Positions 1-6,694 of a stretch of DNA of 15,165 nt are shown here, in pieces. Made by a program: the position numbers and the translations under genes. The notes beneath the pieces were generated by a model that saw only the letters and a list, made by a program, of their open reading frames with translations, did no database searches and was not told the DNA's origin. The DNA is from Flavobacteriales bacterium. Its GTDB lineage: Bacteria > Bacteroidota > Bacteroidia > Flavobacteriales > Flavobacteriaceae. Every line of letters starts with the position of its first letter. Within the stretch, counting starts at the first letter, position 1. The DNA lies in the NCBI GenBank assembly GCA_002747735.1, contig PDQE01000068.1, positions 1-15,165 on the forward strand, given 5' to 3'.

Positions 1-624
1 AAAAACACGTGATTTTTTACCGCCGGTTACCATCCAAACTCGGTCTTTATAAATGGCAATATTACTGTTACTGGCGGCAAAAGCGGCTTCGCCTTCCACG
101 GTTTCTGGCAATTTAACACAGGGTATTTTTTTCCAAGTATTGCCGCCATCTTCTGTAAGAATAACAGATAAACAATTATCGGTGGGGTCGCCCATGGCTA
201 TCCCGTGTTTTTCGTCAAAAAATGCCATGGCATCATAAAAAACTTTTTCATGTTTTTCTTTATAAACCAATTCCAGTTCACCATCATTTAATTTGTACAG
301 TAACGCCGGATTGCCTACACTGAGTATAAAAATATTGGTGCCATTAGAAGCAATTGCCCTAAAATGAGGCGTTATGGTATCGTAAAAAATTCGTTTGTCT
401 TTTACGTTTTTCATATTGGGCAAAACCATACCCATATATCCGTCTGAAGTGGCATAAAACAAGGTAGAATCTTTTAATGGATAGATGGCTCTTATACTTG
501 AATTAGGTACCGCTATTTCTTCAAACGAGAGTTGGATTGCTCTTTGCTCCGGCTTTTTTTTGCATTGAATTATCAGGATAAAAGTAACCAACAGAAATAT
601 GAATTTTATTTTTACTTGTTTCAT
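1..624 (-). CDS. Putative lipoprotein with BNR/YCF48-like repeat, 3' end outside window
   Basis: An open minus-strand frame of 208 codons runs from an ATG at 624 to the window edge, so the C-terminus is missing. The protein starts MKQVKIKFIFLLVTFILIIQ and then C21, a short basic start plus hydrophobic core followed by a cysteine. This resembles a lipoprotein signal with an imperfect lipobox (I-I-Q-C). Around residues 155-167 the motif LTEDGGNTWKKIP matches the BNR/sialidase-type repeat (S/T-x-D-G-G-x-T-W) seen in YCF48-like beta-propellers. Flavobacterial relatives are often labelled 'oxidoreductase' or 'YCF48-related', but no enzymatic activity can be read from the sequence. It probably sits on the periplasmic side or at the outer membrane. 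It is transcribed divergently from the his operon. The propeller assignment is inference from one clear repeat. Confidence 0.8.
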   Translation of the reverse strand, partial: MKQVKIKFIFLLVTFILIIQCKKKPEQRAIQLSFEEIAVPNSSIRAIYPLKDSTLFYATSDGYMGMVLPNMKNVKDKRIFYDTITPHFRAIASNGTNIFILSVGNPALLYKLNDGELELVYKEKHEKVFYDAMAFFDEKHGIAMGDPTDNCLSVILTEDGGNTWKKIPCVKLPETVEGEAAFAASNSNIAIYKDRVWMVTGGKKSRVF

Positions 625-821
625 CTAAAAAATATGAGCTTTATAATACATTTTTTAAAAGAGTAAATTTACAAGTTTTGAAAGATTGGATGTAACAGAC
701 AAAATTTTTTTCTTAAAAAAGTCAACGAAGAGTTCAATATATTCTTTCCCGTTTTTATATACAACAGTTATTATTTAGCATTTACTATCACCTTTACTTT
801 GAAAATTCTGGAGACTTTACC

Positions 822-829
822 CAAAGTTA
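822..829 (-). promoter_or_regulatory. Candidate -7 element for the minus-strand lipoprotein gene
   Basis: Read on the minus strand this is TAACTTTG, an exact match to the Bacteroidota -7 motif TAnnTTTG. No TTG is found 17-23 bp further upstream, and the implied 5' leader of almost 200 nt is long, so the call is weak. Confidence 0.25.
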
Positions 830-905
830 AAGACAAACTCTGATTTTAAAATAATAATTAATAAAATTTAAAAGCCATGGAAAAAATAAAAAATTTAACA
901 AAATA

Positions 906-937
906 TTGCATTTTTAAACTTTTTTAGTTTAAATTTG
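906..937 (+). promoter_or_regulatory. his operon promoter (TTG-N21-TAAATTTG)
   Basis: A TTG at 906-908 and TAAATTTG at 930-937 are separated by 21 bp. This fits the known Bacteroidota promoter pattern, TTG then TAnnTTTG at about 17-23 bp. The start of transcription is inferred near 942-945. That leaves a short 5' leader of roughly 12-15 nt before the leader-peptide ATG at 957 and places the whole attenuator inside the transcript. Confidence 0.65.
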
Positions 938-956
938 TTTTGATAATTTACCATTA

Positions 957-1010
957 ATGATAAACTTTAACACACATCGTATTTTACTAAATTGCTATCA
1001 AGCGAGGTAA
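957..1010 (+). CDS. hisL: his leader peptide (17 aa, one His codon)
   Basis: A 17-codon frame reads MINFNTHRILLNCYQAR and ends at TAA 1008-1010. It lies between a good promoter and an intrinsic terminator in front of hisG. The sole His codon is number 7 (CAT, 975-977). A ribosome stalled there would cover about as far as 989-992 and leave the antiterminator arm (994-1004) free. A ribosome reaching the stop codon would cover that arm. This is the geometry of classical amino-acid attenuation. Unlike the enterobacterial his leader, with its run of seven His codons, this one has a single His. Its role is inferred from position and pairing, and the peptide itself was not recognised from a known family. 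Confidence 0.6.
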   Translation: MINFNTHRILLNCYQAR

Positions 1011-1013
1011 AAT
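981..1013 (+). promoter_or_regulatory. Possible competing 5' hairpin of the his attenuator
   Basis: ATTTTAC at 981-987 is the exact reverse complement of GTAAAAT at 1007-1013, and T988/G1006 can add a wobble pair. The antiterminator arm lies in the loop. A ribosome stalled at the His codon would break this hairpin, so it could act as the pause or protector hairpin. The stem is AT-rich and weak. Confidence 0.35.
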
Positions 1014-1053
1014 TGTTGTGTTTTTTAACAAAATTTAAAACCCGTTTGATAGC
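994..1053 (+). promoter_or_regulatory. his antiterminator (11-bp alternative pairing)
   Basis: GCTATCAAGCG (994-1004), inside the leader-peptide codons, pairs with CGTTTGATAGC (1043-1053). That gives 11 consecutive pairs, ten Watson-Crick and one G-U. The 3' arm takes most of the 5' arm and loop of the terminator at 1037-1069, so the two structures exclude each other. This is directly visible in the sequence; the regulatory role is inferred. Confidence 0.7.
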
Positions 1054-1069
1054 CTCAAACGGGTTTTTT
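1037..1069 (+). terminator. Attenuator terminator upstream of hisG
   Basis: CCCGTTTGA (1041-1049) pairs perfectly with TCAAACGGG (1055-1063) around a 5-nt loop. The stem can be extended by four A-T pairs, and six T residues follow at 1064-1069. This is a strong intrinsic terminator only 26 bp before the hisG start codon. That position makes sense only as a conditional terminator for the operon, because the leader peptide is the only frame it would otherwise end. Confidence 0.85.
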
Positions 1070-1095
1070 GTTTATAAACAGTTAATACATATTCT

Positions 1096-1953
1096 ATGTC
1101 AAAAATAAAACTGGCGGTACAGAAATCGGGGCGGTTAAATGAAAACTCTTTGACCTTGTTAAAAAAATGTGGAATTTCTATAAATAATGGCAAAGACCAA
1201 TTACGTGCATTGGCAGAGCAATTTCCCATGGAGGTTTTATATTTACGCAACGGAGACATTCCGCAATATTTAAAAGACGGCGTGGTGGACGTGGCCATAA
1301 TTGGCGAAAATACCTTGTTGGAAAAAGGATTTAACATTAAAGTAGTGGAACGTCTGGGTTTTAGTAAATGCAGGGTTTCTGTAGCTGTACCCAAAAACTA
1401 CAAATACCAAAACAGCAAAGACCTAAACGGAAAAAAAGTTGCAACCAGCTATCCCAATACTGTAAAACAATTTCTTAAAAAAGAAAATATCTCCGCTGAT
1501 TTACATATTATCAACGGTTCAGTAGAAATAGCACCAAATATTGGTCTGGCGGATGCCATTGTGGACATTGTTTCAAGTGGCAGTACATTGTTTAAAAACA
1601 ATTTAAAAGAAGTTCAAACTATACTGAAAAGTGAAGCGGTACTTGCGGTTTCGCCAAAGATTTCGCAAGCAGCTCAAGTTATCCTACAACAATTGTTATT
1701 TAGAATAAAGGCAGTGTTAAAAGCCGGCAATAACCGCTATGTGTTGTTAAATGCTCCTAATGACAAAATTGAAAAAATTATAAAAATTTTACCCGGAATG
1801 AAAAGCCCTACGGTATTGCCACTGGCACAGGAGGGCTGGAGTTCCGTACATTCTGTTATTAACCAAGATGAGTTCTGGGAAGTTATTGAAGAATTAAAAA
1901 GTCATGGAGCTGAAGGAATTTTGGTTTGCCCCATTGAGAAAATGGTTTTGTAA
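1096..1953 (+). CDS. hisG: ATP phosphoribosyltransferase, long form (HisG)
   Basis: HisG catalyses the first, committed step of histidine synthesis, joining ATP and PRPP to give phosphoribosyl-ATP. The 285-residue length matches the long form, which carries its own regulatory domain and needs no HisZ. The N-terminus (KLAVQKSGRL, residues 5-14) is typical. The PRPP-binding segment is at about 144-165 (EIAPNIGLADAIVDIVSSGS, then TL). The C-terminal ACT-like domain spans about 210-285 and includes PGMKSPTV and GWSSVHSVI, so feedback inhibition by histidine is expected from family knowledge. The ATG at 1096 is 26 bp past the attenuator terminator and has no clear Shine-Dalgarno sequence, as is common in this phylum. 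It is the first structural gene of the his cluster. Confidence 0.96.
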   Translation: MSKIKLAVQKSGRLNENSLTLLKKCGISINNGKDQLRALAEQFPMEVLYLRNGDIPQYLKDGVVDVAIIGENTLLEKGFNIKVVERLGFSKCRVSVAVPKNYKYQNSKDLNGKKVATSYPNTVKQFLKKENISADLHIINGSVEIAPNIGLADAIVDIVSSGSTLFKNNLKEVQTILKSEAVLAVSPKISQAAQVILQQLLFRIKAVLKAGNNRYVLLNAPNDKIEKIIKILPGMKSPTVLPLAQEGWSSVHSVINQDEFWEVIEELKSHGAEGILVCPIEKMVL

Positions 1954-1981
1954 ACGTTTTTTAAAAGCAAAGAATAATTAC

Positions 1982-2410
1982 ATGGATAAACAATACGAAA
2001 TAAAATTTATTGCCCGTAAGGATATTCTTACCATTATTCCTTATTTAAAAATGCTAGACAGTCATATAGACAAAGTAACTTTAAAAGAAAGGTTAAACGA
2101 GATGCTCAATTACGGTTATCAGTGTGTGGGCTTGTATTTCCAAGGCATGCTCATAGGCGTTTCCAGAGTTTGGACATTGTATAAATACTACATTGGTAAG
2201 CACCTTGAAGTAGATAATGTTATTATTCATCCGGATTATAGAAGTAGGGGATTGGGCAAAAAATTAATGGACTGGATTATGGACTACGGAAAATCCATAG
2301 GTTGTGTAGCTACAGAACTAAACAGCTATATTACCAATGACCGCGGTAATCAATTTTGGGAAGAATACGGTTGTGAAAAACTGGGTTATCACTTTAGAAA
2401 AACCTATTAG
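1982..2410 (+). CDS. GNAT-family N-acetyltransferase within the his cluster
   Basis: A 142-residue protein has the GNAT fold signature. A beta-strand runs into VDNVIIHPDYRSRGLGKKLM, which holds the acetyl-CoA pyrophosphate-binding motif (R-x-R-G-L-G). The C-terminal part (NQFWEEYGCEKLGYHF) matches GNAT motif B, where the aromatic and Gly residues close the fold. The frame stays open upstream to an ATG at 1904 inside hisG, but the ATG at 1982 is preferred because it starts just before the fold and leaves a 28-bp gap after hisG. It lies 2 bp from hisD, so it is almost certainly co-transcribed with the his genes. The substrate is unknown. A role linked to histidine or its intermediates is inferred from location only. 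Confidence 0.88.
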   Translation: MDKQYEIKFIARKDILTIIPYLKMLDSHIDKVTLKERLNEMLNYGYQCVGLYFQGMLIGVSRVWTLYKYYIGKHLEVDNVIIHPDYRSRGLGKKLMDWIMDYGKSIGCVATELNSYITNDRGNQFWEEYGCEKLGYHFRKTY

Positions 2411-2412
2411 TA

Positions 2413-3702
2413 ATGAGAATAATAGAAAACCCTGATAGAAAATTGCAGAAAGAGTTAATTGCACGCCCTATAATAGCTACAACCCATGTAAATAAAATAG
2501 TTAAAGAAGTGTTTGATGCCGTAAAAAAGGATGGCGATATAGCGGTAAAACGTTATACAGAACAGTTTGATAAAGTAAACATAGACAGATTTACGCTAAC
2601 TGATGCAGACCGGGCTAATGCCAGTACATTGGTTTCCCAAGAACTAAAACAAGCCATTAAAGCCGCTAAGGCCAATATTGAAAAATTTCACCAAGCTCAA
2701 AAAACAGGTAGTATTAAGGTGGAAACTTCTACGGGTATTACCTGTTGGCAAGTGCCTAAACCAATAGAAAAAATAGGAATTTATATTCCCGGAGGTTCTG
2801 CACCGCTGTTTTCAACAGTGTTAATGTTAGCTATTCCCGCCGTTATAGCCGGTTGTAAGGAGGTTATTTTATGTTCACCACCCAATAAATCCGGAGAAAT
2901 CCATCCGGCTATTGTTTACGTAGCAAAATTATGTGGAGTAACTAAAATTTTTAAAGTAGGAGGTATTCAAGCTATTGCCGCTATGGCTTTTGGCACAGAA
3001 CTTATCCCTAAAGTATATAAAATCTTTGGCCCGGGCAACCAATATGTTACCGCAGCCAAGCAATATGCTACGCAATTTAATGTGGCCATAGATATGCCTG
3101 CCGGTCCATCGGAACTTTTGGTAATTGCCGATAATACTGCCCGGGCAGATTTTGTTGCGGCAGACCTGTTGAGCCAAGCGGAACACGGTGCGGACAGCCA
3201 AGTAGTTTTGTTAACAACAAACAGGGTGTTTTTAAATAAAGTACAAGAATCTTTAAAGAAACAATTAAGCCGGTTAACGAGAAAAGAAATAGCAGAAAAA
3301 GCATTGGAAAATGCCCTGTTTATTGTAGTAAAAGACCATCAAACAGCTTGTGAAATAACCAACGAATATGCTCCCGAGCATTTAATCATTTGTACAGGGC
3401 AAAACCAATTTTATATTGAAAACATCATTAATGCCGGTTCGGTATTTTTGGGAAATTATACACCAGAAAGTGCCGGTGATTATGCCTCGGGTACTAATCA
3501 TACCTTGCCTACCAATGGGTATGCAAAACAGTATAGCGGCGTTAATTTAGATAGTTTTGTAAAGAAAATTACCTATCAAAAAATAAGCAAAGAAGGGTTA
3601 AAAACAATTGGGAAAACCATAGAAACCATGGCACTAACCGAAGGCTTAGATGCTCATAAAAATGCCGTTAGTATTCGTTTAAAGCAACTGGAAAATGAGT
3701 GA
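2413..3702 (+). CDS. hisD: Histidinol dehydrogenase (HisD)
   Basis: HisD performs the last two steps of the pathway, oxidising L-histidinol with two NAD+ to L-histidine by way of histidinal. The 429 residues match the usual length. The Zn2+ ligands known for E. coli HisD are all present at a constant offset: Q255 and H258 in SQAEHG, D356 in SAGDY, H415 in LDAHK. The catalytic pair E322-H323 is in YAPEHL. The Gly-rich segment IYIPGGSAP at 124-131 and FGPGNQYV at 205-212 are further family hallmarks. The gene starts 2 bp after the GNAT stop codon, and its last codons overlap the start of hisC. No sign of damage was seen. Confidence 0.98.
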   Translation: MRIIENPDRKLQKELIARPIIATTHVNKIVKEVFDAVKKDGDIAVKRYTEQFDKVNIDRFTLTDADRANASTLVSQELKQAIKAAKANIEKFHQAQKTGSIKVETSTGITCWQVPKPIEKIGIYIPGGSAPLFSTVLMLAIPAVIAGCKEVILCSPPNKSGEIHPAIVYVAKLCGVTKIFKVGGIQAIAAMAFGTELIPKVYKIFGPGNQYVTAAKQYATQFNVAIDMPAGPSELLVIADNTARADFVAADLLSQAEHGADSQVVLLTTNRVFLNKVQESLKKQLSRLTRKEIAEKALENALFIVVKDHQTACEITNEYAPEHLIICTGQNQFYIENIINAGSVFLGNYTPESAGDYASGTNHTLPTNGYAKQYSGVNLDSFVKKITYQKISKEGLKTIGKTIETMALTEGLDAHKNAVSIRLKQLENE

Positions 3703-4738
3703 TTTTAAGATGGAAAATATTATCCGGAAAAACGTTGAAAACCTGCAACCTTATTCTTCCGCCAGAGATGAGTTTACGGATTTTAGTAAGGAAATGATTT
3801 TTATTGATGCCAATGAAAATCCTTATAATACCGGCCTTAACCGCTATCCGGACCCTCATCAGTCAGATTTAAAAAAGAGAATTAGCATATTAAACGATGT
3901 TCCGGTTTGTAAAATACTTTTGGGCAATGGCAGTGATGAGGTATTGGACTTATTATTCAGAGCTTTTTGTGAACCCGGAAAAGATAATATTATTACTCTA
4001 CCGCCAACTTATGGTATGTACGGCGTTTTGGCAAATATTAACAATGCTGAAAATCGAAAGGTGTTGTTAACTCCTGATTTTCAGATTAATGAAAGTAAAA
4101 TTTTAGAAAATACAGATAACCACACAAAAATTATCTTTATCTGTTCGCCCAATAATCCTACCGGAAACACGATAAACCCTGAGAGCATAATACATTTACT
4201 ACATAAATTTAAGGGTTTGGTAGTTATAGACGAAGCGTATATACATTTTACAGAACAAAAAAGCTGGATATCGGCCTTGGAAAAATATCCTAATCTTGTG
4301 GTTGTTCAAACGCTGTCTAAAGGTTTTGGAATGGCAGGGATACGGCTTGGTATTTGCTTTGCATCAGAAAAAATTATTACGGTATTAAAAAAAATAAAAC
4401 CACCGTATAACGTAAATACGCTCACTCAAAAAAAGGCATTGGAGAAGCTGAATAATATCAAAAAGATAAAAGATTTGATTAATTCAATTATAAGAGAAAG
4501 AAATTTTTTACTTAAAGTATTAGTGGAAGTAAATTTTATTCAAAAAGTTTATCCTACCGAAGCTAATTTTATCCTTGTTAAAGTGGACAATGCAGATAAA
4601 AGGTATAGAGAAATTTTAGCAGCCGGAATAGTGGTAAGGAATAGAAGTACGCAACCGCTTTGCGAGAATTGTTTGCGTTTAACCGTTGGCACAGAAGAAG
4701 AAAACGAACAACTGATAAAAGTTTTAAAAACATTGTAA
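3695..4738 (+). CDS. hisC: Histidinol-phosphate aminotransferase (HisC)
   Basis: HisC is a PLP-dependent class I/II aminotransferase that converts imidazole-acetol phosphate and glutamate to histidinol phosphate and 2-oxoglutarate. Visible landmarks are LLGNGSDE (76-82) for cofactor phosphate binding, CSPNNPTG (150-157), D179 in VIDEAY (pairs with the pyridine nitrogen), the Schiff-base lysine K209 in [13 protein letters not shown], and R328 in CLRLTVGT for the substrate carboxylate or phosphate. Its 347 residues are normal for HisC. The chosen ATG overlaps the hisD stop by 8 bp, implying translational coupling. A second in-frame ATG at 3710 is possible. The enzyme is cytosolic. Confidence 0.97.
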   Translation: MSDFKMENIIRKNVENLQPYSSARDEFTDFSKEMIFIDANENPYNTGLNRYPDPHQSDLKKRISILNDVPVCKILLGNGSDEVLDLLFRAFCEPGKDNIITLPPTYGMYGVLANINNAENRKVLLTPDFQINESKILENTDNHTKIIFICSPNNPTGNTINPESIIHLLHKFKGLVVIDEAYIHFTEQKSWISALEKYPNLVVVQTLSKGFGMAGIRLGICFASEKIITVLKKIKPPYNVNTLTQKKALEKLNNIKKIKDLINSIIRERNFLLKVLVEVNFIQKVYPTEANFILVKVDNADKRYREILAAGIVVRNRSTQPLCENCLRLTVGTEEENEQLIKVLKTL

Positions 4739-4739
4739 T

Positions 4740-5876
4740 ATGGCAAAAAAAGTACTTTTTATAGACCGCGATGGTACCATTATTAGAGAACCGGCAGACG
4801 AACAAATAGACAGTTTTAACAAATTGGAATTTTATCCAAAAGCCTTGCAATTTCTACCTAAAATTGCCGGGGAATTGAACTTTGAACTGGTTATGATTAC
4901 CAATCAGGATGGGTTGGGTACAGATAGTTTTCCGGAAAAAACTTTTTGGCCGGTACACAATTTTGTAGTACAGACGTTTAAAAATGAAGGTGTACATTTT
5001 TCAGAAATTTTTATTGATAAAACTTTTGCAAAAGACAATGCACCCACCAGAAAGCCCAATACAGGCTTGTTACAACAGTTCTTTAACAGTGATTATGATT
5101 TGGAAAATTCTTATGTAATAGGAGACCGGTTAACAGACATAGAACTGGCTAAAAACTTAAATGCAAAAGGGATTTTTATAAACAATCATACCAATTTAGG
5201 TGTTGATGAATTGACGGTAGAAAAGGAAAAATTGGCTCCTTTTATCAGTTTGGAAACTGATGATTGGCAACAAATCTATGAGCATTTAAAATTAGCTGAT
5301 AGAATTGCCGTTGTGGAACGTAAAACCAATGAGACGGATATTTTTATTACTTTAAATACAGATGGTACGGGAAAGTGTAAAATAGATACCGGTATTGCTT
5401 TCTTTGACCACATGCTGGAGCAGTTAGCCCGGCATGGACAAATGGATGTGGAAATTATGGTAAAAGGCGATTTGGAAGTAGATGAACACCACACCATAGA
5501 GGATACAGCTATTGCTCTGGGTGAGGCTTTTTACAAAGCATTAGGCAACAAATTGGGGATAGAACGTTATGGATTTTGCCTGCCAATGGATGACTGTCTC
5601 GCTCAGGTTGCCATTGATTTTGGGGGGAGAAGCTGGCTTGTCTGGGAAGCCGACTTTAAACGGGAAATGATAGGAAAAATGCCTGCCGAAATGTTTATGC
5701 ACTTCTTTAAATCTTTTGCTGATGGAGCCAAAGCCAATCTTAACATAAAAGCTGAAGGTACAAACGAACATCACAAAATAGAAGCCATATTTAAAGCCTT
5801 TGCAAAAGCTATTAAAGCAGCGGTAAAAAGAGATGTAGAGAAAATGATTTTACCTTCAACAAAAGGGGTTTTATAA
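4740..5876 (+). CDS. hisB: Bifunctional histidinol-phosphatase / imidazoleglycerol-phosphate dehydratase (HisB)
   Basis: This is a two-domain fusion. Residues 1 to about 165 form a HAD-type phosphatase that removes phosphate from histidinol phosphate. It has D9 and D11 in FIDRDGT, TN at 54-55, K105, and GDRLTD with D129 and D133. Residues from about 185 to 378 form the dehydratase acting on imidazoleglycerol phosphate, with metal-binding motifs FDHM (222-225), DEHHTIED (248-255) and NEHHKIEA (342-349). The zinc loop of the E. coli phosphatase domain, rich in Cys and His, is replaced here by a segment with no Cys (about 91-106, ending APTRKP). I believe this variant is common in Bacteroidota. 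One base separates it from hisC. The next gene, hisH, comes only after 110 bp. Confidence 0.97.
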   Translation: MAKKVLFIDRDGTIIREPADEQIDSFNKLEFYPKALQFLPKIAGELNFELVMITNQDGLGTDSFPEKTFWPVHNFVVQTFKNEGVHFSEIFIDKTFAKDNAPTRKPNTGLLQQFFNSDYDLENSYVIGDRLTDIELAKNLNAKGIFINNHTNLGVDELTVEKEKLAPFISLETDDWQQIYEHLKLADRIAVVERKTNETDIFITLNTDGTGKCKIDTGIAFFDHMLEQLARHGQMDVEIMVKGDLEVDEHHTIEDTAIALGEAFYKALGNKLGIERYGFCLPMDDCLAQVAIDFGGRSWLVWEADFKREMIGKMPAEMFMHFFKSFADGAKANLNIKAEGTNEHHKIEAIFKAFAKAIKAAVKRDVEKMILPSTKGVL

Positions 5877-5877
5877 A

Positions 5878-5903
5878 CTATTAACCTGAATTCAGGTTAT
5901 TAG
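5878..5903. repeat. 26-bp near-perfect palindrome between hisB and hisH
   Basis: The core TAACCTGAATTCAGGTTA (5882-5899) is a perfect 18-bp palindrome. After one T/T mismatch on each side, CTA and TAG extend it to 26 bp (5878-5903). It starts 2 bp after the hisB stop codon. No T-run follows, so it is a poor terminator. A near-match to the -7 motif (TAGTGTTTG, 5913-5921, one extra base in the spacer) lies 10 bp downstream, which would put the palindrome over the -33 region. It could be an operator, an mRNA processing hairpin or a small repeated palindrome; one window cannot decide. Confidence 0.6.
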
Positions 5904-5986
5904 ATGATAGTATAGTGTTTGAAGTTGCGAAATCCCAATTTTAAAATTTAGATTATATGTTATTACCTACTTAACTCATTAACCAA

Positions 5987-6571
5987 ATGAAACTATCCAT
6001 AATAGACTACGGTGCAGGGAATATTCAAAGTATTCTTTTTGCTTTACAGCGATTGGGTTATGAAGCTGTACTAACAGATAATGCGGATGAAATTAGCTCT
6101 TCGGATAAGGTTATTTTTCCGGGTGTGGGGGAGGCGAGTAGTGCAATGAAAAAATTAAAAAATACCCGTTTAGACAAGCTCATTCCACAATTAAAACAGC
6201 CCGTTTTGGGAATATGTCTGGGTATGCAATTGATGTGTCAACACAGTGAAGAAGGCAATACTAATGGATTGGGAATTTTTGATTTAGATGTAAAAAAATT
6301 TAATTCAACCAAAGTAAAAACACCTCAAATTGGTTGGAATACCATCTATAATCTAAAAGGCAGTTTATTTAAAAATATTCCCGAAAACAGTTATATGTAT
6401 TTGGTGCACAGCTATTTTGTGCCTTTTTGTAAGAATACTATTGCCGTTACGGACTATGAATTGGAGTACAGCTCGGCATTACAAAAAGACAATTTCTATG
6501 GCGTACAATTTCATCCTGAAAAAAGTAGTACAGTAGGAGAACAATTGTTAGCCAACTTTTTAAAATTGTAA
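5987..6571 (+). CDS. hisH: Imidazole glycerol phosphate synthase, glutaminase subunit (HisH)
   Basis: HisH releases ammonia from glutamine and passes it to the cyclase HisF, which forms imidazoleglycerol phosphate and AICAR. The class I glutamine amidotransferase triad is visible: nucleophile C77 in GICLGMQL, and H176 and E178 in GVQFHPEKSS. The N-terminal IIDYGAGNIQSI and FPGVGEA (44-50) are typical HisH motifs, and 194 residues is a normal length. HisH needs HisF for activity, yet no hisF (or hisA, hisIE) follows; the next gene is udk. A gap with a palindrome separates hisH from hisB, so it may have its own promoter or may be read through from hisB. Confidence 0.96.
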   Translation: MKLSIIDYGAGNIQSILFALQRLGYEAVLTDNADEISSSDKVIFPGVGEASSAMKKLKNTRLDKLIPQLKQPVLGICLGMQLMCQHSEEGNTNGLGIFDLDVKKFNSTKVKTPQIGWNTIYNLKGSLFKNIPENSYMYLVHSYFVPFCKNTIAVTDYELEYSSALQKDNFYGVQFHPEKSSTVGEQLLANFLKL

Positions 6572-6611
6572 AATTTTGTCGTACACCCGGCTATATCTAT
6601 ATAGGCGTGGG

Positions 6612-6663
6612 AAATAAAGGAATATTTAAAATTGTTCCCAATTAAGCCGAGAATTCCTTATTT
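6612..6663 (+). terminator. Imperfect nested hairpin after hisH, possible terminator
   Basis: AAATAAAGGAAT (6612-6623) pairs with ATTCCTTATTT (6653-6663) over 11 bp with one bulged A. Inside the loop AATTG (6630-6634) pairs with CAATT (6639-6643). A T-run (6661-6665) overlaps the end of the 3' arm. It could end his transcription, but the stems are AT-rich and the 3' arm overlaps the udk promoter, so confidence is low. Confidence 0.3.
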
Positions 6664-6666
6664 TTG
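6632..6666 (+). promoter_or_regulatory. Promoter of the udk-divIC-mutA group
   Basis: TATTTTTG at 6659-6666 matches TAnnTTTG exactly, and a TTG lies at 6632-6634 with a spacer of 24 bp, slightly longer than usual. Transcription would start near 6671-6674, giving a leader of about 20 nt. This argues against the longer udk start at 6632, which would lie upstream of the transcript. Confidence 0.5.
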
Positions 6667-6694
6667 TATAGCAATAGCCAAAAAAAATCAGTAT

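Larger units (their letters stand above)
625..956. other. Gene-poor divergent intergenic region
   Basis: This AT-rich stretch separates the minus-strand lipoprotein gene from the his leader. No convincing gene was found on either strand. It holds the his promoter at its right end and a weak candidate minus-strand promoter near 822-829. A 16-codon reading frame at 877-927 overlaps the his promoter and looks like chance. Confidence 0.7.

Noticed and set aside
53..238. Plus-strand 61-codon frame near the left edge
   Set aside because: It lies opposite the minus-strand lipoprotein gene, whose frame is open for 208 codons with a signal sequence and BNR motif; the plus frame is a shadow.
568..583. 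16-mer AATTATCAGGATAAAA shared with 11348-11363, as a dispersed repeat
   Set aside because: The first copy is inside the lipoprotein signal-peptide codons and the second in the candidate remnant; flanks do not match, and a single AT-rich 16-mer pair is close to chance expectation.
877..927. 16-codon frame starting MEKIKNLTK as an alternative his leader peptide
   Set aside because: It overlaps the TTG of the his promoter and ends before the -7 element, so it would not be on the his transcript; it also has no His codon.
1069..1080. 12-bp palindrome TGTTTATAAACA just before hisG, as an operator
   Set aside because: Short, wholly AT-rich apart from the outer G/C, and directly joined to the terminator T-run; expected by chance at this base composition.
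1904..1981. Upstream extension of the GNAT protein overlapping the hisG end
   Set aside because: The extra 26 residues come from the hisG coding region in another frame and do not resemble the GNAT N-terminus.
6585..6612. Hairpin CTATA/TATAG between hisH and udk as a terminator
   Set aside because: The stem is only 5 AT-rich pairs, outer pairs are mismatched and no T-run follows.
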